Positions 27,832 through 37,163 of a stretch of 64,000 nucleotides of DNA are shown here, piece after piece. Each line of letters opens with the position of its first letter. The first letter of the stretch is position 1. The notes beneath the pieces are model-generated. The model saw only the letters and a program-made list of their open reading frames with translations, was not told where the DNA came from and did no database searches. The translations under genes were made by a program, and so were the position numbers. The stretch comes from Rhizobium sp. GN54 (lineage in GTDB: Bacteria; Pseudomonadota; Alphaproteobacteria; Rhizobiales; Rhizobiaceae): positions 124,001 to 188,000 of the forward strand of contig NZ_JAJNCZ010000009.1 in NCBI RefSeq assembly GCF_021026345.1, in the 5' to 3' direction.

Positions 27832-29547
27832 ATGGAAACCGTCACGAATGCAGTGGACGTCGCGACCTACGGCTATGTGCTGGGCGCACTCGTCTATGTG
27901 TGGGAGCGCATCAACGGCTGGGCGCTCCTCGTCGCCATCCTGACGCCGACGCTGATCATCTTCGGACGCCAGGAGATCCGCGTGCGGCGGGTGCGGCAGA
28001 TTTTCGACTTCGAACGAACGTTCGGCCAGATCAATTCCGGCGAAAAGTCGATCAATCCTTCCTTCGAATTCGTCCGAAGCAAGTATCTGTCCGACGTCGA
28101 TCTGGACGGCGGATGGGAAGCGACAAGTGCGACCCTGCCGACAGGCATGCCGCTCAACGAACTCCTGAACCGTATCCGCAGGCAGGGTCTGCGCCGGGAC
28201 CTACGTCTCTTCGTGTCCTCCATCGGCTTGATGATCGTCGTCTATCTCGGCTTCGACGCCCTCCTGGCCGCCATTCGCTGCGGCTTCGGGGATGCCACCT
28301 GCGCCTGTTCCAGCACCCATTTCGCCGGCTGCACCCAGCCGGCGGCCCTTGTTGCCGGCGAGGCGGCGGCGGGTCCGGATGCTGCCGGCGCGCCGGGCCG
28401 GGTCGGTTTCGGCAACCTAGTCGTCGTCGGGGCGCTGGCATTTGCCGGCGCCTACATCGGCGCCGTCCGCAACTTCCTGCGCAATCTCGCCGTCTACGAC
28501 CTGAGTTCCTTCACTTTCCTCAAGCAGGGTTGCGAGATCGTCGCAGCCAGCGTCTTCGCGATGATCGCCTTCGCGGCACTGCCGGATCCGTTCGGGGTTT
28601 TCACCGCTCCGCAAACCGGCATCGATGCGACGACGCATGACGGACGGATCTCGATGGTCTGGATCGCCCTTGCCCCCATCCTCGGCCTGATGCCGCGTTC
28701 GGCCACGCAGTTCGTCTACACCAAGACCAAGAACCTGGTGCCCTGGTTCAAGACGGAGGACGACCGGTTCGAACGGGTGACCCGCATCACGCCGATGGAC
28801 GTGATCGACGGGATCGACTTCCCGACCCGCTTCCGTCTGGAGGACTGCGGCATCTACGACGTGCAGAACCTCGCCGCGGCGAACCCGATCATGCTGCACA
28901 TCGAATCCCCGTTCGGCATCTACCAATGTATCGACTGGGTGGCCCAGGCGCAGCTTTGCCACATCCTGGGCATCGAGAAGTTCCTGATGATGCGCGAACT
29001 GAACATCCGCACCATCTTCGATCTCGAAAGGGCGATCGACGCCAGCGGCGAGCCCGACGAGGCCGATTCGATCTATGCCGGCATCCTCTTCGCCGCGACC
29101 GACAATCTGCGGGCGATCGCCGCGATCGGCAGCAGCCGCCCGATTGTCATCCAGGACGGCAAGGCAACACCGGCCTCCATCGACGAGTACTGTATCTGGG
29201 CCCGAACGGTCATCGGCACCAGCCAGGAGCAGACGAAGAAATGCATCGAGCACGTCATGCGCTGGATCGGCGACGACCTGCATGTTCGCCGGCTGCGCCG
29301 GATCTGGAACGACATTTCACGCTCCCTCGGCCCCGGCGCGATCGCGCTGGATGAAGCACGGACAGGAAGGGCCGCAGGCACCGATGGCGAGCGCCGGGGT
29401 GCCGGCCAGAGCACGGGGGGAACGGGCGGCGGTGCCCCCGAGCCCGGCACGCAACAGCCAGGTGGGCAGCCAGCTGCGCCGACCCAGGATCCTGCCTCCG
29501 ACCCTCCGTCCGGCGCCGATGGCGAGCCCGGCGCGGGCCAGCAGTAG
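27832..29547 (+). CDS. Unrecognised multi-pass membrane protein with cytosolic domain and disordered tail
   Basis: 571 residues from the ATG at 27832. I do not recognise a family. Membrane segments appear near residues 12-45, 129-148, 188-210 and 226-272; a Cys-rich loop (CGFGDATCACSSTHFAGC, ~149-166) sits between two of them. From ~300 the protein is soluble: LEDCGIYDVQNLAAANPI and LGIEKFLMMRELNIRTIFDLERAI look like helical helix-hairpin-helix-type modules. The last ~70 residues are Gly/Pro/Gln-rich. Stands alone between the methyltransferase and an oxidoreductase. Function open. Confidence 0.8.
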   Translation: METVTNAVDVATYGYVLGALVYVWERINGWALLVAILTPTLIIFGRQEIRVRRVRQIFDFERTFGQINSGEKSINPSFEFVRSKYLSDVDLDGGWEATSATLPTGMPLNELLNRIRRQGLRRDLRLFVSSIGLMIVVYLGFDALLAAIRCGFGDATCACSSTHFAGCTQPAALVAGEAAAGPDAAGAPGRVGFGNLVVVGALAFAGAYIGAVRNFLRNLAVYDLSSFTFLKQGCEIVAASVFAMIAFAALPDPFGVFTAPQTGIDATTHDGRISMVWIALAPILGLMPRSATQFVYTKTKNLVPWFKTEDDRFERVTRITPMDVIDGIDFPTRFRLEDCGIYDVQNLAAANPIMLHIESPFGIYQCIDWVAQAQLCHILGIEKFLMMRELNIRTIFDLERAIDASGEPDEADSIYAGILFAATDNLRAIAAIGSSRPIVIQDGKATPASIDEYCIWARTVIGTSQEQTKKCIEHVMRWIGDDLHVRRLRRIWNDISRSLGPGAIALDEARTGRAAGTDGERRGAGQSTGGTGGGAPEPGTQQPGGQPAAPTQDPASDPPSGADGEPGAGQQ

Positions 29548-29658
29548 GCGGAATCCTTATCCCTGCCGTGCCGCGCAGGGCGCAGTTCCCGCACCACCCT
29601 TCCGTCCCCTCGCCGTTTCCGCTAAACCGGATGCATCGATCACAGGAGCATCCGCAGC

Positions 29659-30531
29659 ATGGCAAATGTCGCATTCATCGGGCTCGGCGTCATGGGATAT
29701 CCCATGGCAGGCCATCTCAGGGTCAAGGGCGGGCACGAGGTCGCCGTCTACAACCGCACATTCGCCAAGGCCGAGAAATGGGTGGAGCGGTTCGGCGGCA
29801 AGGCCGCCCGGACGCCGGCCGAGGCCGCAAGGGATGCCGATTTCGTGTTCGTCTGCGTCGGCAACGACGACGACCTGCGCTCGGTCACGACGGCCGAAGA
29901 CGGCGCGCTCGCGGGCATGAAGGCCGGCGCGATCCTGATCGACAACACCACCGCGTCGGCCGAGGTCGCCCGCGAACTCGACGCGGCGGCCCGGCAGAAG
30001 GGTTGCAGCTTCATCGACGCCCCCGTCTCCGGCGGCCAGGCGGGCGCGGAGAACGGCGTGCTGACCGTCATGTGCGGCGGCGACGAGGCGACGTTCGACA
30101 AGGCCCGGCCGATCATCGACGCCTATGCCCGCATGGTCGGCCTGATGGGGCCGGCCGGTGCCGGCCAGCTGACCAAGATGATCAACCAGATCTGCATCGC
30201 CGGCCTCGTCCAGGGCCTCGCCGAGGGCCTCCATTTTGGCAAGCGCGCTGGCCTCGACATCGAAAAGGTCGTGGACGTCATCTCCAAGGGCGCGGCCGGG
30301 TCCTGGCAGATGGAAAACCGCCACAAGACGATGAACGAGGGCAAGTACGACTTCGGCTTCGCCGTCGACTGGATGCGCAAAGACCTCGGCATCGTTCTTG
30401 CCGAGGCCAAGCGCAACGGCGCCCGCCTCCCCGTCACCGCCATCGTCGACCAGTTCTACGGCGACGTCCAGGACATGGGCGGCAGCCGCTGGGACACGTC
30501 TTCGCTGCTGGCACGGCTGGAGCGCAAGTAA
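29659..30531 (+). CDS. 3-hydroxyisobutyrate dehydrogenase family NAD(P)-dependent oxidoreductase
   Basis: 290 residues, AGGAG ten bases before the ATG. Beta-hydroxyacid dehydrogenase fold: FIGLGVMGYPMAGHL nucleotide motif at the N-terminus, substrate-binding DAPVSGGQAGAENG near residue 120, and catalytic Lys in GAGQLTKMINQ near residue 173. Members act on 3-hydroxyisobutyrate, tartronate semialdehyde or glyoxylate/succinic semialdehyde; no neighbours decide which. Confidence 0.92.
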   Translation: MANVAFIGLGVMGYPMAGHLRVKGGHEVAVYNRTFAKAEKWVERFGGKAARTPAEAARDADFVFVCVGNDDDLRSVTTAEDGALAGMKAGAILIDNTTASAEVARELDAAARQKGCSFIDAPVSGGQAGAENGVLTVMCGGDEATFDKARPIIDAYARMVGLMGPAGAGQLTKMINQICIAGLVQGLAEGLHFGKRAGLDIEKVVDVISKGAAGSWQMENRHKTMNEGKYDFGFAVDWMRKDLGIVLAEAKRNGARLPVTAIVDQFYGDVQDMGGSRWDTSSLLARLERK

Positions 30532-30592
30532 GCCGCACCCGGCTACAGGCTACGGCAGTGCACCCGCGCGCTGCCGCGCCCGCTTGTCCGCC

Positions 30593-31516
30593 TCATTCGG
30601 CCCATTCGGCATCGGCGGTGAAGGCGATCGTGAGCCAGCGATTGTCGACGTCGCCGCCGATCTCGTCACCGATCTCGTCGCGGATCCGGTCCCATTCCTC
30701 GATGCTTCGAGCAGGCTGGCCCGGCGGAACGATGAAATAGATCTCGATCTGCCGCGCCCGGCCAACCCGTGCGACATAGGCCCGGTAGGAGAGGAAGCCG
30801 TATTTGCTCGTGGTGTCCCGGGCAATGCGATCGACCTGCTCCTGCAGGTCGGACGGCGCAATCAGCAGGATGTCCGCCAATGCCTGCCGGACCGTGCCGA
30901 CCGGAAGCGGGATGATGACGATGCAGACGAGCGCCAGCACGGCCGGATCGACATAGGGCACCATCCATCCGTGCCGCGTCCCCTCCACCGAGAGGCCAAG
31001 GACGAAGGCTGCGAGCAGTGCGGCGGTGATCCCGCCGGACATGAGCCACGCCTTGACGTCGAGCGCGACGAAGCCGGACTTCAGGACGCGGTTTGCGCGC
31101 CAGCCGAGTGCCGCCATCGCAAGGCAGGCGACGAGGGTGACCACGGCATAGGCTATGGCGTATCCGAACACCAGTTCGCGCCCGCCGTCCAGGATGCTCG
31201 ATACGGCATTGATGAAGGCGTAGGCCGAGACGGCGATCAGGAGCACGCCGTTCAGCCCGAGCACGATCGGCTCGAGGTGCCAGAACCCCATGGTGAAACG
31301 ACGGGCGAACCGGCCGGGCAAGGCGCCCTGGGCGGACCTGACGATCAGCGCGGACACCCACAGCGCCAGCACCGTCATGCTGGCGTCAGCAAGCGCATAG
31401 ACGCCATCGAAGACAATGGAGAACGATCCGGACAGGAGCCCGAAAACGATGCCGAACGCGGCTACGACGAGCGTGGCCAGGATCGAGATGCGCAGCACGT
31501 CCTGTTCAGTCCGCAT
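30593..31516 (-). CDS. Cation diffusion facilitator family transporter
   Basis: 307 residues from the ATG at 31516 (GGGGGAA upstream). Six hydrophobic segments. The metal-site helix carries FDGVYALADASM near residues 35-46 and the fifth helix ALDVKAWLMSG near 153; the C-terminal cytosolic domain follows. This fits the CDF branch of predicted Co/Zn/Cd exporters rather than classical ZitB, since the usual HxxxD in helix 2 is replaced by DGxxxxxD. Metal specificity cannot be told. Confidence 0.85.
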   Translation of the reverse strand: MRTEQDVLRISILATLVVAAFGIVFGLLSGSFSIVFDGVYALADASMTVLALWVSALIVRSAQGALPGRFARRFTMGFWHLEPIVLGLNGVLLIAVSAYAFINAVSSILDGGRELVFGYAIAYAVVTLVACLAMAALGWRANRVLKSGFVALDVKAWLMSGGITAALLAAFVLGLSVEGTRHGWMVPYVDPAVLALVCIVIIPLPVGTVRQALADILLIAPSDLQEQVDRIARDTTSKYGFLSYRAYVARVGRARQIEIYFIVPPGQPARSIEEWDRIRDEIGDEIGGDVDNRWLTIAFTADAEWAE

Positions 31517-31580
31517 GCTTCCCCCGCAGCGCGGCACGACAGAAATCCCGGCCGCCCACGGTCCGGTCCGGCGCGGCCCC

Positions 31581-32069
31581 TCAGTCCTCGGCGGACTTCT
31601 GGTTGTCCACCATCATGTAGTCGAGCGGAAGCTCGGTCGTGTACTTGATCTGCTCCATGGCGAAGCTGGAGGAGACGTCCCGGATCTCGATGCGGGCGAT
31701 CAGGCGCTTGTAGAAGGCGTCATAGGCGCCGATGTCGGGAACGACCACCCGCAGGAGATAGTCGACGTCCCCGCTCATGCGATAGAACTCCACGACCTCG
31801 GGAAACTCGACCACGACCTCGGAAAACCGTTTCAGCCACTCCGTCGAGTGGGCGCTGGTGCGGACGGACACGAAGACGGTGACCTTCGTGTTGACCTTGA
31901 CGGGATCGAGCAGGGCGACGCGGCGGCGAATGACGCCGTCCTCTTCCATCTTCTGGATCCGCCGCCAGCAGGGCGTTGTGGACAGGCCGACCTTCTTGGC
32001 AAGATCCGCAACGGCGAGCGTCGAATCTTCCTGCAGCAGGCGCAGGATCTTGCGGTCGAGGCGGTCCAT
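31581..32069 (-). CDS. Lrp/AsnC family transcriptional regulator
   Basis: 162 residues from the ATG at 32069 (GGGAG five bases upstream). N-terminal helix-turn-helix MDRLDRKILRLLQEDSTLAVADLAKKVGLSTTPCWRRIQKMEEDGVI and C-terminal RAM ligand-binding domain with MSGDVDYLLRVVVPDIGAYD. Likely a leucine-responsive-type local regulator of amino acid genes. The CDF gene lies downstream and a UDG-like gene upstream on the same strand; target unknown. Confidence 0.93.
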   Translation of the reverse strand: MDRLDRKILRLLQEDSTLAVADLAKKVGLSTTPCWRRIQKMEEDGVIRRRVALLDPVKVNTKVTVFVSVRTSAHSTEWLKRFSEVVVEFPEVVEFYRMSGDVDYLLRVVVPDIGAYDAFYKRLIARIEIRDVSSSFAMEQIKYTTELPLDYMMVDNQKSAED

Positions 32070-32137
32070 GGATACTCCCTTCATTGAAACGAATTTTCTA
32101 TTTGAACCACTCATGCGGCAAAAGAAAGAACGATATT

Positions 32138-32827
32138 TCAGCCGGTCAAGGTTTTCACCCGCTTTCGCAGCTCCGGCAGCAGTTCGGCCTCGAACCAGCC
32201 GTTGCGCTTCAACCAGGCGCTGTTTCGCCAGCTCGGATGTGGCAGCGGCAGGATCGGCGGGAAGAGATCGCCGTCGAGATAGCGGCGCCAGGACAGCACG
32301 GTCTCGGTCATCGATCGCGCGCGCAGCCGCCCCAGATGCCATCGTTGCGCATATTGGCCGACGGCCAGCACGAGCCGGACCTGCGGCATCGCCGCCATGA
32401 CGGCTGTGCGCCACCGCGGCGCGCATTCCCGCCGCGGCGGCAGGTCGCTGCCGGCGGCGTCGTAGCCGGGGAAACAGAAGCCCATCGGCACGATTGCGAA
32501 CCGCTCGCGATCGTAGAATTCTTCCCTTGAGACCTGCAGCCAGTCGCGCAGGCGATCGCCCGAAGCGTCGTTGAACGGCAGGCCGGTCTCGTGCACGCGC
32601 AGGCCCGGCGCCTGTCCCGCGATCAGGATACGGGCCCGGTCCGACAGGACGACGACGGGCCGGGGTTCGTGCGGCAGACGGAAGGCGGCGCCGCCTTCAG
32701 GGGCGTCGCGACAGATGCGGCAGGCCGCGATCGACTGCCGCAGCGCCTCGATACCGTCCGCGTCCGGATTGCCGGCAGAAGGCTTTGCAGTGCCGGGCCC
32801 GCCGGCGTCCGACCGGGCCGTTGTCAT
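32138..32827 (-). CDS. Uracil-DNA glycosylase family protein
   Basis: 229 residues. UDG-superfamily motif A appears as GQAPGLRVHETGLPFNDASGDRLRDWL near residues 71-97 and motif B as PLPHPSWRN near the C-terminus. Only two Cys lie near the start (ACRICRD), so the four-Cys iron-sulfur set of family 4 enzymes is not seen. This is the group of short bacterial UDG-like proteins whose activity is mostly untested. 12 bases separate it from the upstream nuclease gene, so they are probably co-transcribed. Confidence 0.85.
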   Translation of the reverse strand: MTTARSDAGGPGTAKPSAGNPDADGIEALRQSIAACRICRDAPEGGAAFRLPHEPRPVVVLSDRARILIAGQAPGLRVHETGLPFNDASGDRLRDWLQVSREEFYDRERFAIVPMGFCFPGYDAAGSDLPPRRECAPRWRTAVMAAMPQVRLVLAVGQYAQRWHLGRLRARSMTETVLSWRRYLDGDLFPPILPLPHPSWRNSAWLKRNGWFEAELLPELRKRVKTLTG

Positions 32828-32839
32828 CGCGGGCTCCCG

Positions 32840-33424
32840 TCAGCCAAGGCCGAGAAAGCGCAGAAACGCGCCCAGATAGGTTTCCACCGGCACATGCGGC
32901 TCCTCCTGCGGCCGGCCGTGCTGCCGCCGCCAGTCCTGCGGGCGGTCGAACACGCTGCTCCAAAGCCCCTTGCGCTCCTGGCGCGCAAGGCTCTCGGCCT
33001 CCTCGTAGTCGCCATAGGAAACGGCAAGGCCGTCGCGCACCATCCGCTCGCCGACATCTTCCTCGCCGATCCGGCATCGGGCAAGCGTGCGATTGTACTT
33101 GTCGGTGCCGATCAGGCTGCAGGCGATGTCGCCGCGCCTCAGCATCTCGGCCAGGTGCGAGCGCGCCGAAGCGCCGCAATACCATTCGGCCTCCTCGCGC
33201 CGACACACCTGCGTCAGTTCCGGCGCATCCATGCCCGAAAGACGGATCCGGCGGCCGTCCAGCGTCAGCGTGTCGCCGTCTGCGGCCCGCGCCGCGCCGG
33301 CGAACAGTTCCGTCGCCGGACGATCGTCAAGGCGCAGGGCGATCAGCGCCATCAGCGACAGGATCGCCGCGGTGACGGCGAGGTCGGCCCATTTCCTGCG
33401 ATAGACAAAACCACTGCCCAACAT
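32840..33424 (-). CDS. Thermonuclease-family (SNase-like) exported or membrane-anchored nuclease
   Basis: 194 residues from the ATG at 33424, nine bases from AAGG; an ATG three codons upstream is possible. One membrane/signal segment (WADLAVTAAILSLMALIAL) near residues 12-30, then an OB-fold SNase domain: DGDTLTLDGRRIRLSGMDAPEL (~48-70) and NRTLARCRI with the catalytic Arg. Glu of the classic RxE/ER set appears in DVGERMVRDG. Likely a periplasm-facing nuclease. A 297-bp gap upstream to the divergent sensor kinase holds no gene I can see. Confidence 0.85.
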   Translation of the reverse strand: MLGSGFVYRRKWADLAVTAAILSLMALIALRLDDRPATELFAGAARAADGDTLTLDGRRIRLSGMDAPELTQVCRREEAEWYCGASARSHLAEMLRRGDIACSLIGTDKYNRTLARCRIGEEDVGERMVRDGLAVSYGDYEEAESLARQERKGLWSSVFDRPQDWRRQHGRPQEEPHVPVETYLGAFLRFLGLG

Positions 33425-33721
33425 CGTATGCATCCTTGGGCTTCTGCCCGGACCGGCCTTCATGCCGCGTTATGCCATACCGCCGGAGATTGTCGCCCCG
33501 GCGCACCGTCTGCATCTCCCGATCCTGCATCGGATCGGAACTCATGCACGAAATCAACGTCTTGCTGTCGTCTGTGCCAGCCTGTCGCGCCTCCCCCCGG
33601 ATGCCCGCGCAACAATTTGGCCTTAGCGTCGAAATGGTTCGCAAATCGCTAATGCCCGGCAGCATCTTCTTAAGAATTCCACAATAGACTTGCGAAGTTA
33701 ATCGCAACAGTTGCACAGGCC

Positions 33722-35257
33722 ATGGGTTCCGGCGTCAGTACCACGCACGACAAGATCATCGTCGACAGATCGCGCAGCCACAGGAACAAGGCTGTTTCGC
33801 GGGCTGTCCGCGCGACCCGCGAACGGCTGCAGACGGCGACCGGGACGTCGCCCGCCTTCGAGCGCGACATGCTGCTGCTCTATATCGAGGCGGTGCTGAA
33901 CGGCGCGCTGGTGATGCCGGTGCTGGTCTTCGCCATCACCGGGCTCGGCCTCTATTTGACCCGCGACGCCGCCTTCGTCGCCTGGGGCCTGCTGGCGCTC
34001 AGCCTGCACGCGATCAGCATCCTTCTGGCCAGGCACGTGCGCCTGAAGGGCCTGCCGCCCGAGGAAGTGCGGCGCTGGCACCGGCTCCTGCTCGCCGCGC
34101 AGGTGCTGATGGGCTTCGGCTGGGCCGTCTTCGCCCTGCAGGACTGCAGCACCTGCGCCGGCAACAGCTTCGATTTCTTCAAGGGAACCGTGCTGCTCGT
34201 CGCACTCTGCGTCACCTCGATGAGCGCGCTGATGCTGCGCAACGCCGTGCTCTACGCCTTCCTGCCGACGGTGGTCGCGCTCGTCTACAACGCCCAGCGC
34301 AAGCCGGACCCGATCGTGCTCGGGATGACGGCCTTCATCTCGGTGGCGCTGGTGTTCCTCACCTTCGTCACCCAGCGCATGCGCCACAACAGCCGCCAGC
34401 TCCTGTCGTTCCAGTCGGAGAAGGACGACCTGATCGCCGAGTTGGAAGTGGCGAAATCGATGTCGGACGAGGCGCGCCGGCGGGCCGAGGAGGCCAATCT
34501 CGCCAAGTCCCGCTTCCTCGCCTCGATGTCGCACGAACTCAGGACCCCGCTGAACGCGATCCTCGGCTTCTCGGAAGTCATGAGCACAGAAGTGCTCGGT
34601 CCGCTGAACAATCCGGTCTACAAGGAATACACGGCCGACATCCACAATTCGGGAAAACATCTGCTGAACCTGATCAACGAGATCCTCGACCTGTCGCGCA
34701 TCGAGGCGGGCCGCTACGACCTCAGCGAGGACGCCATCCGGCTGGTGGAAATCTGCGAGGACTGCATCGGCATGGTGCAGTTGCGCGCCGGCGCCAAGAA
34801 CATCTCGATCAGCGAGCAGTTCGAGACCGACATGCCCGACGTCTGGGCCGACGAGAAGGCGATGCGCCAGGTCGTGCTCAACCTGCTCTCCAATGCCGTC
34901 AAGTTCACCCCGCAGGGCGGCGAGATCACCGTCAAGGTCGGCTGGACGGCCGGCGGCGGGCAGTATCTGGCGATCCGCGACAACGGTCCAGGCATCGCCG
35001 AAGAGGAGATCCCGATCGTGCTTTCGGCCTTCGGCCAGGGCGCGATCGCGATCAAGAGCGCCGAACAGGGAACCGGCCTCGGCCTGCCGATCGTCCAGGC
35101 GATCCTGGCCAAGCACAATGGCGAGTTCATCCTGAAGTCAAAGCTGCGCGAGGGCACGGAAGCGATCGCGATCCTGCCGGCCAAGCGCGTGCTGCAGAGC
35201 CTGCCGCCGGTGGCGCAGATCAAGACGGTGGCGCCGCGCCGCAAGAGCTTCGCCTGA
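33722..35257 (+). CDS. Membrane sensor histidine kinase
   Basis: 511 residues. Six hydrophobic segments between residues ~50 and 218, then a coiled-coil (QSEKDDLIAELEVAKSMSDEARRRAEEANLAKS), the HisKA box FLASMSHELRTPLNAI with phospho-acceptor His271, and an HATPase domain with N-box NLLSNAVKFTP and G-box DNGPGI and GTGLGLPI. The H-box and N-box resemble the PleC/DivJ/PdhS group of alphaproteobacterial kinases. No response regulator gene lies beside it, so it is an orphan kinase. C-terminal tail is basic. Confidence 0.92.
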   Translation: MGSGVSTTHDKIIVDRSRSHRNKAVSRAVRATRERLQTATGTSPAFERDMLLLYIEAVLNGALVMPVLVFAITGLGLYLTRDAAFVAWGLLALSLHAISILLARHVRLKGLPPEEVRRWHRLLLAAQVLMGFGWAVFALQDCSTCAGNSFDFFKGTVLLVALCVTSMSALMLRNAVLYAFLPTVVALVYNAQRKPDPIVLGMTAFISVALVFLTFVTQRMRHNSRQLLSFQSEKDDLIAELEVAKSMSDEARRRAEEANLAKSRFLASMSHELRTPLNAILGFSEVMSTEVLGPLNNPVYKEYTADIHNSGKHLLNLINEILDLSRIEAGRYDLSEDAIRLVEICEDCIGMVQLRAGAKNISISEQFETDMPDVWADEKAMRQVVLNLLSNAVKFTPQGGEITVKVGWTAGGGQYLAIRDNGPGIAEEEIPIVLSAFGQGAIAIKSAEQGTGLGLPIVQAILAKHNGEFILKSKLREGTEAIAILPAKRVLQSLPPVAQIKTVAPRRKSFA

Positions 35258-35275
35258 GGCGTTCCTGCGCAGCAC

Positions 35276-35692
35276 TCAGAGGAAGTGCGAGAAGATCACC
35301 ACATAGGCGGCATAGACCGCATTGGCGAGGATCAGGCAGAAGCAGGCGAAGGAACCGAGGTCCTTGGCATTGCGGCCCATGTCGGAGATTTCCGGCGATA
35401 CCCGGTCGACGATCTCCTCGATCGCCGTGTTGACGGCCTCGAAGGCCATCATCAGCAGGAACAGGATGCTCATCGCCACATACTGGAAGAGAGTGGCGCC
35501 GGTCGCGACGAAACCGACCATGACGGCGGCGAAGGCAAGCAGTTCGTGGCGGAAGGCCGCCTCGCCCAGAAGCCGCTTCGCACCGCCGAGCGAATAGCTC
35601 GCGGCGGCGAAGAGATGGGCCAGCCCCTTGTGCTTCTTGAACGGCTGCTTCTTCACCGGGCTCGTGTCGATCCTGCCTTCGGCCATGGTCAT
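35276..35692 (-). CDS. dgkA: Diacylglycerol kinase (prokaryotic)
   Basis: 138 residues; ATGs at 35692 and 35686 both fit. Three membrane helices typical of the small integral-membrane DgkA and the active-site stretch [18 protein letters not shown] followed by NAKDLGS. It phosphorylates diacylglycerol to phosphatidate, recycling lipid left by periplasmic glucan or lipid A decoration. In rhizobia that use cyclic glucan phosphoglycerol this recycling is well known. An N-terminal extension of ~25 basic residues precedes the first helix. Confidence 0.9.
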   Translation of the reverse strand: MTMAEGRIDTSPVKKQPFKKHKGLAHLFAAASYSLGGAKRLLGEAAFRHELLAFAAVMVGFVATGATLFQYVAMSILFLLMMAFEAVNTAIEEIVDRVSPEISDMGRNAKDLGSFACFCLILANAVYAAYVVIFSHFL

Positions 35693-35938
35693 CGTTTTCT
35701 CTCGCGGGCGGCTCGGCGCGCGCCCTCGCCTTCACATAGTGTTCACATCATGCCTGCAAAGTGCAAACATTGCATTGCCGTGCTGTTGCCTGGTCGACGG
35801 ATCGCGACGCGCTTTAGGCGGCCCCGGTGGCAGAATGAAGGCCGCAGGCGCGCCGCGCAGGGGCCGTCGTCGCGCCGGGCCTGCGGCCCGCCATCCTCAG
35901 CCGCCCGCCTGATCGGGATTGCATCGGACCGCCCGTCA

Positions 35939-36955
35939 CTACTGCCTGTTGCTGACACCCGCCTGAACGAAGGTCGCCATGCCGCCGTGGCAGGCGGCCG
36001 CCGCCTTGACGATGCCGGCGGCAAGCGCTGCCCCCGTCCCCTCGCCGAGCCGCATGCCGAGCGCCAGGAGCGGGGTCTTGCCGAGCTGCTCGATCGCCCG
36101 CATGTGGCCCGGCTCGGCCGAGACGTGGCCGATCAGGCAATGGTCGAGCGCGGACGGGTTGGCGGCCCTGAGCACGGCGCCGGCGCAGGTGGCGACGTAG
36201 CCGTCGAGGATCACCGGCACCTTCTGCATCCGCGCTGCGAGGATCGCGCCCGCCATGGCGGCGATCTCGCGGCCGCCGAGGCGGCGGAGCACCTCGAGCG
36301 GATCGGAGAGATGGTCCCGGTGCAGCGCGACGGCCTTCTCGACGGCGGCGATCTTGCGGGCCAGCACCTCGCCTTCGGATCCGGTGCCCGGTCCCACCCA
36401 GTCGGCGGCGGTGCCGCCATAGAGTGCGAGGTTGATCGCCGCGGCGATGGTCGTGTTGCCGATCCCCATTTCGCCGATGCACAAGAGATCCGTGCCGCCG
36501 GCCACCGCTTCCATGCCGAAGGCCATGGTGGCCGCGCAGTCGCGCTCGGACAGCGCCGCCTCCTCGGTGATGTCGCCGGTCGGATAGTCCAGCGCCAGGT
36601 CGAATACCTTCAGGCCGAGGTCGTGGGTGACGCAGATCTGGTTGATGGCGGCGCCGCCGGCGGCGAAGTTCTCCACCATCTGCGCCGTCACCGACGGCGG
36701 AAACGGCGTCACGCCCTGCCGGGTCACGCCGTGGTTGCCGGCGAAGATCGCCACCAGCGGGCGGGTGACGGCGGGCGGGCGCCCGGTCCAGGCCGCCAGC
36801 CAGAAGGCGATTTCCTCCAGCCGGCCGAGCGCGCCGGGCGGCTTGGTCAGTTGCCCGTCGCGCTCGCGCGCCGCCACCAGGGCGGCCGAATCCGGGCCGG
36901 GCAGATTGCGCAGCAATTCACGAAAGTCATCGAAGGGCAAACCGCTGGCACTCAT
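35939..36955 (-). CDS. cobT: Nicotinate-nucleotide--dimethylbenzimidazole phosphoribosyltransferase
   Basis: 338 residues from the ATG at 36955; the in-frame TTG ten codons upstream is less likely. Family motifs: KPPGALGRLE near residue 37, IFAGNHGVTRQGV, GEMGIGNTTIAAA, and the C-terminal LGEGTGAALA with the catalytic Glu. The enzyme forms alpha-ribazole 5'-phosphate for the lower ligand of cobalamin. Divergent from cobS, the next step, across a ~210-bp gap. I looked there for a cobalamin riboswitch and found no B12-box. Confidence 0.94.
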   Translation of the reverse strand: MSASGLPFDDFRELLRNLPGPDSAALVAARERDGQLTKPPGALGRLEEIAFWLAAWTGRPPAVTRPLVAIFAGNHGVTRQGVTPFPPSVTAQMVENFAAGGAAINQICVTHDLGLKVFDLALDYPTGDITEEAALSERDCAATMAFGMEAVAGGTDLLCIGEMGIGNTTIAAAINLALYGGTAADWVGPGTGSEGEVLARKIAAVEKAVALHRDHLSDPLEVLRRLGGREIAAMAGAILAARMQKVPVILDGYVATCAGAVLRAANPSALDHCLIGHVSAEPGHMRAIEQLGKTPLLALGMRLGEGTGAALAAGIVKAAAACHGGMATFVQAGVSNRQ

Positions 36956-37163
36956 GGTGGGAACGTCCTCGTATTCTGCTTCCAAAGTTGGATCGGTTGC
37001 CTCCTATTAGAGATCGGGAGCGAATCGGACAACCGTATTTGCGCCGGTGCCTGTCGCCGTTTCGGCATGCCGTTCCGGTGGAGAATCGGTAGGATGTGCC
37101 TGCCGCCACCGGCGCCCACCATGGCCGCCGGACGCGCCGGCACAATGCGGCAGGAGAACGCAG

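Noticed and set aside
36956-37163. Cobalamin riboswitch between cobT and cobS
   Set aside because: No B12-box or the expected paired elements were recognised; the gap is short and divergent.
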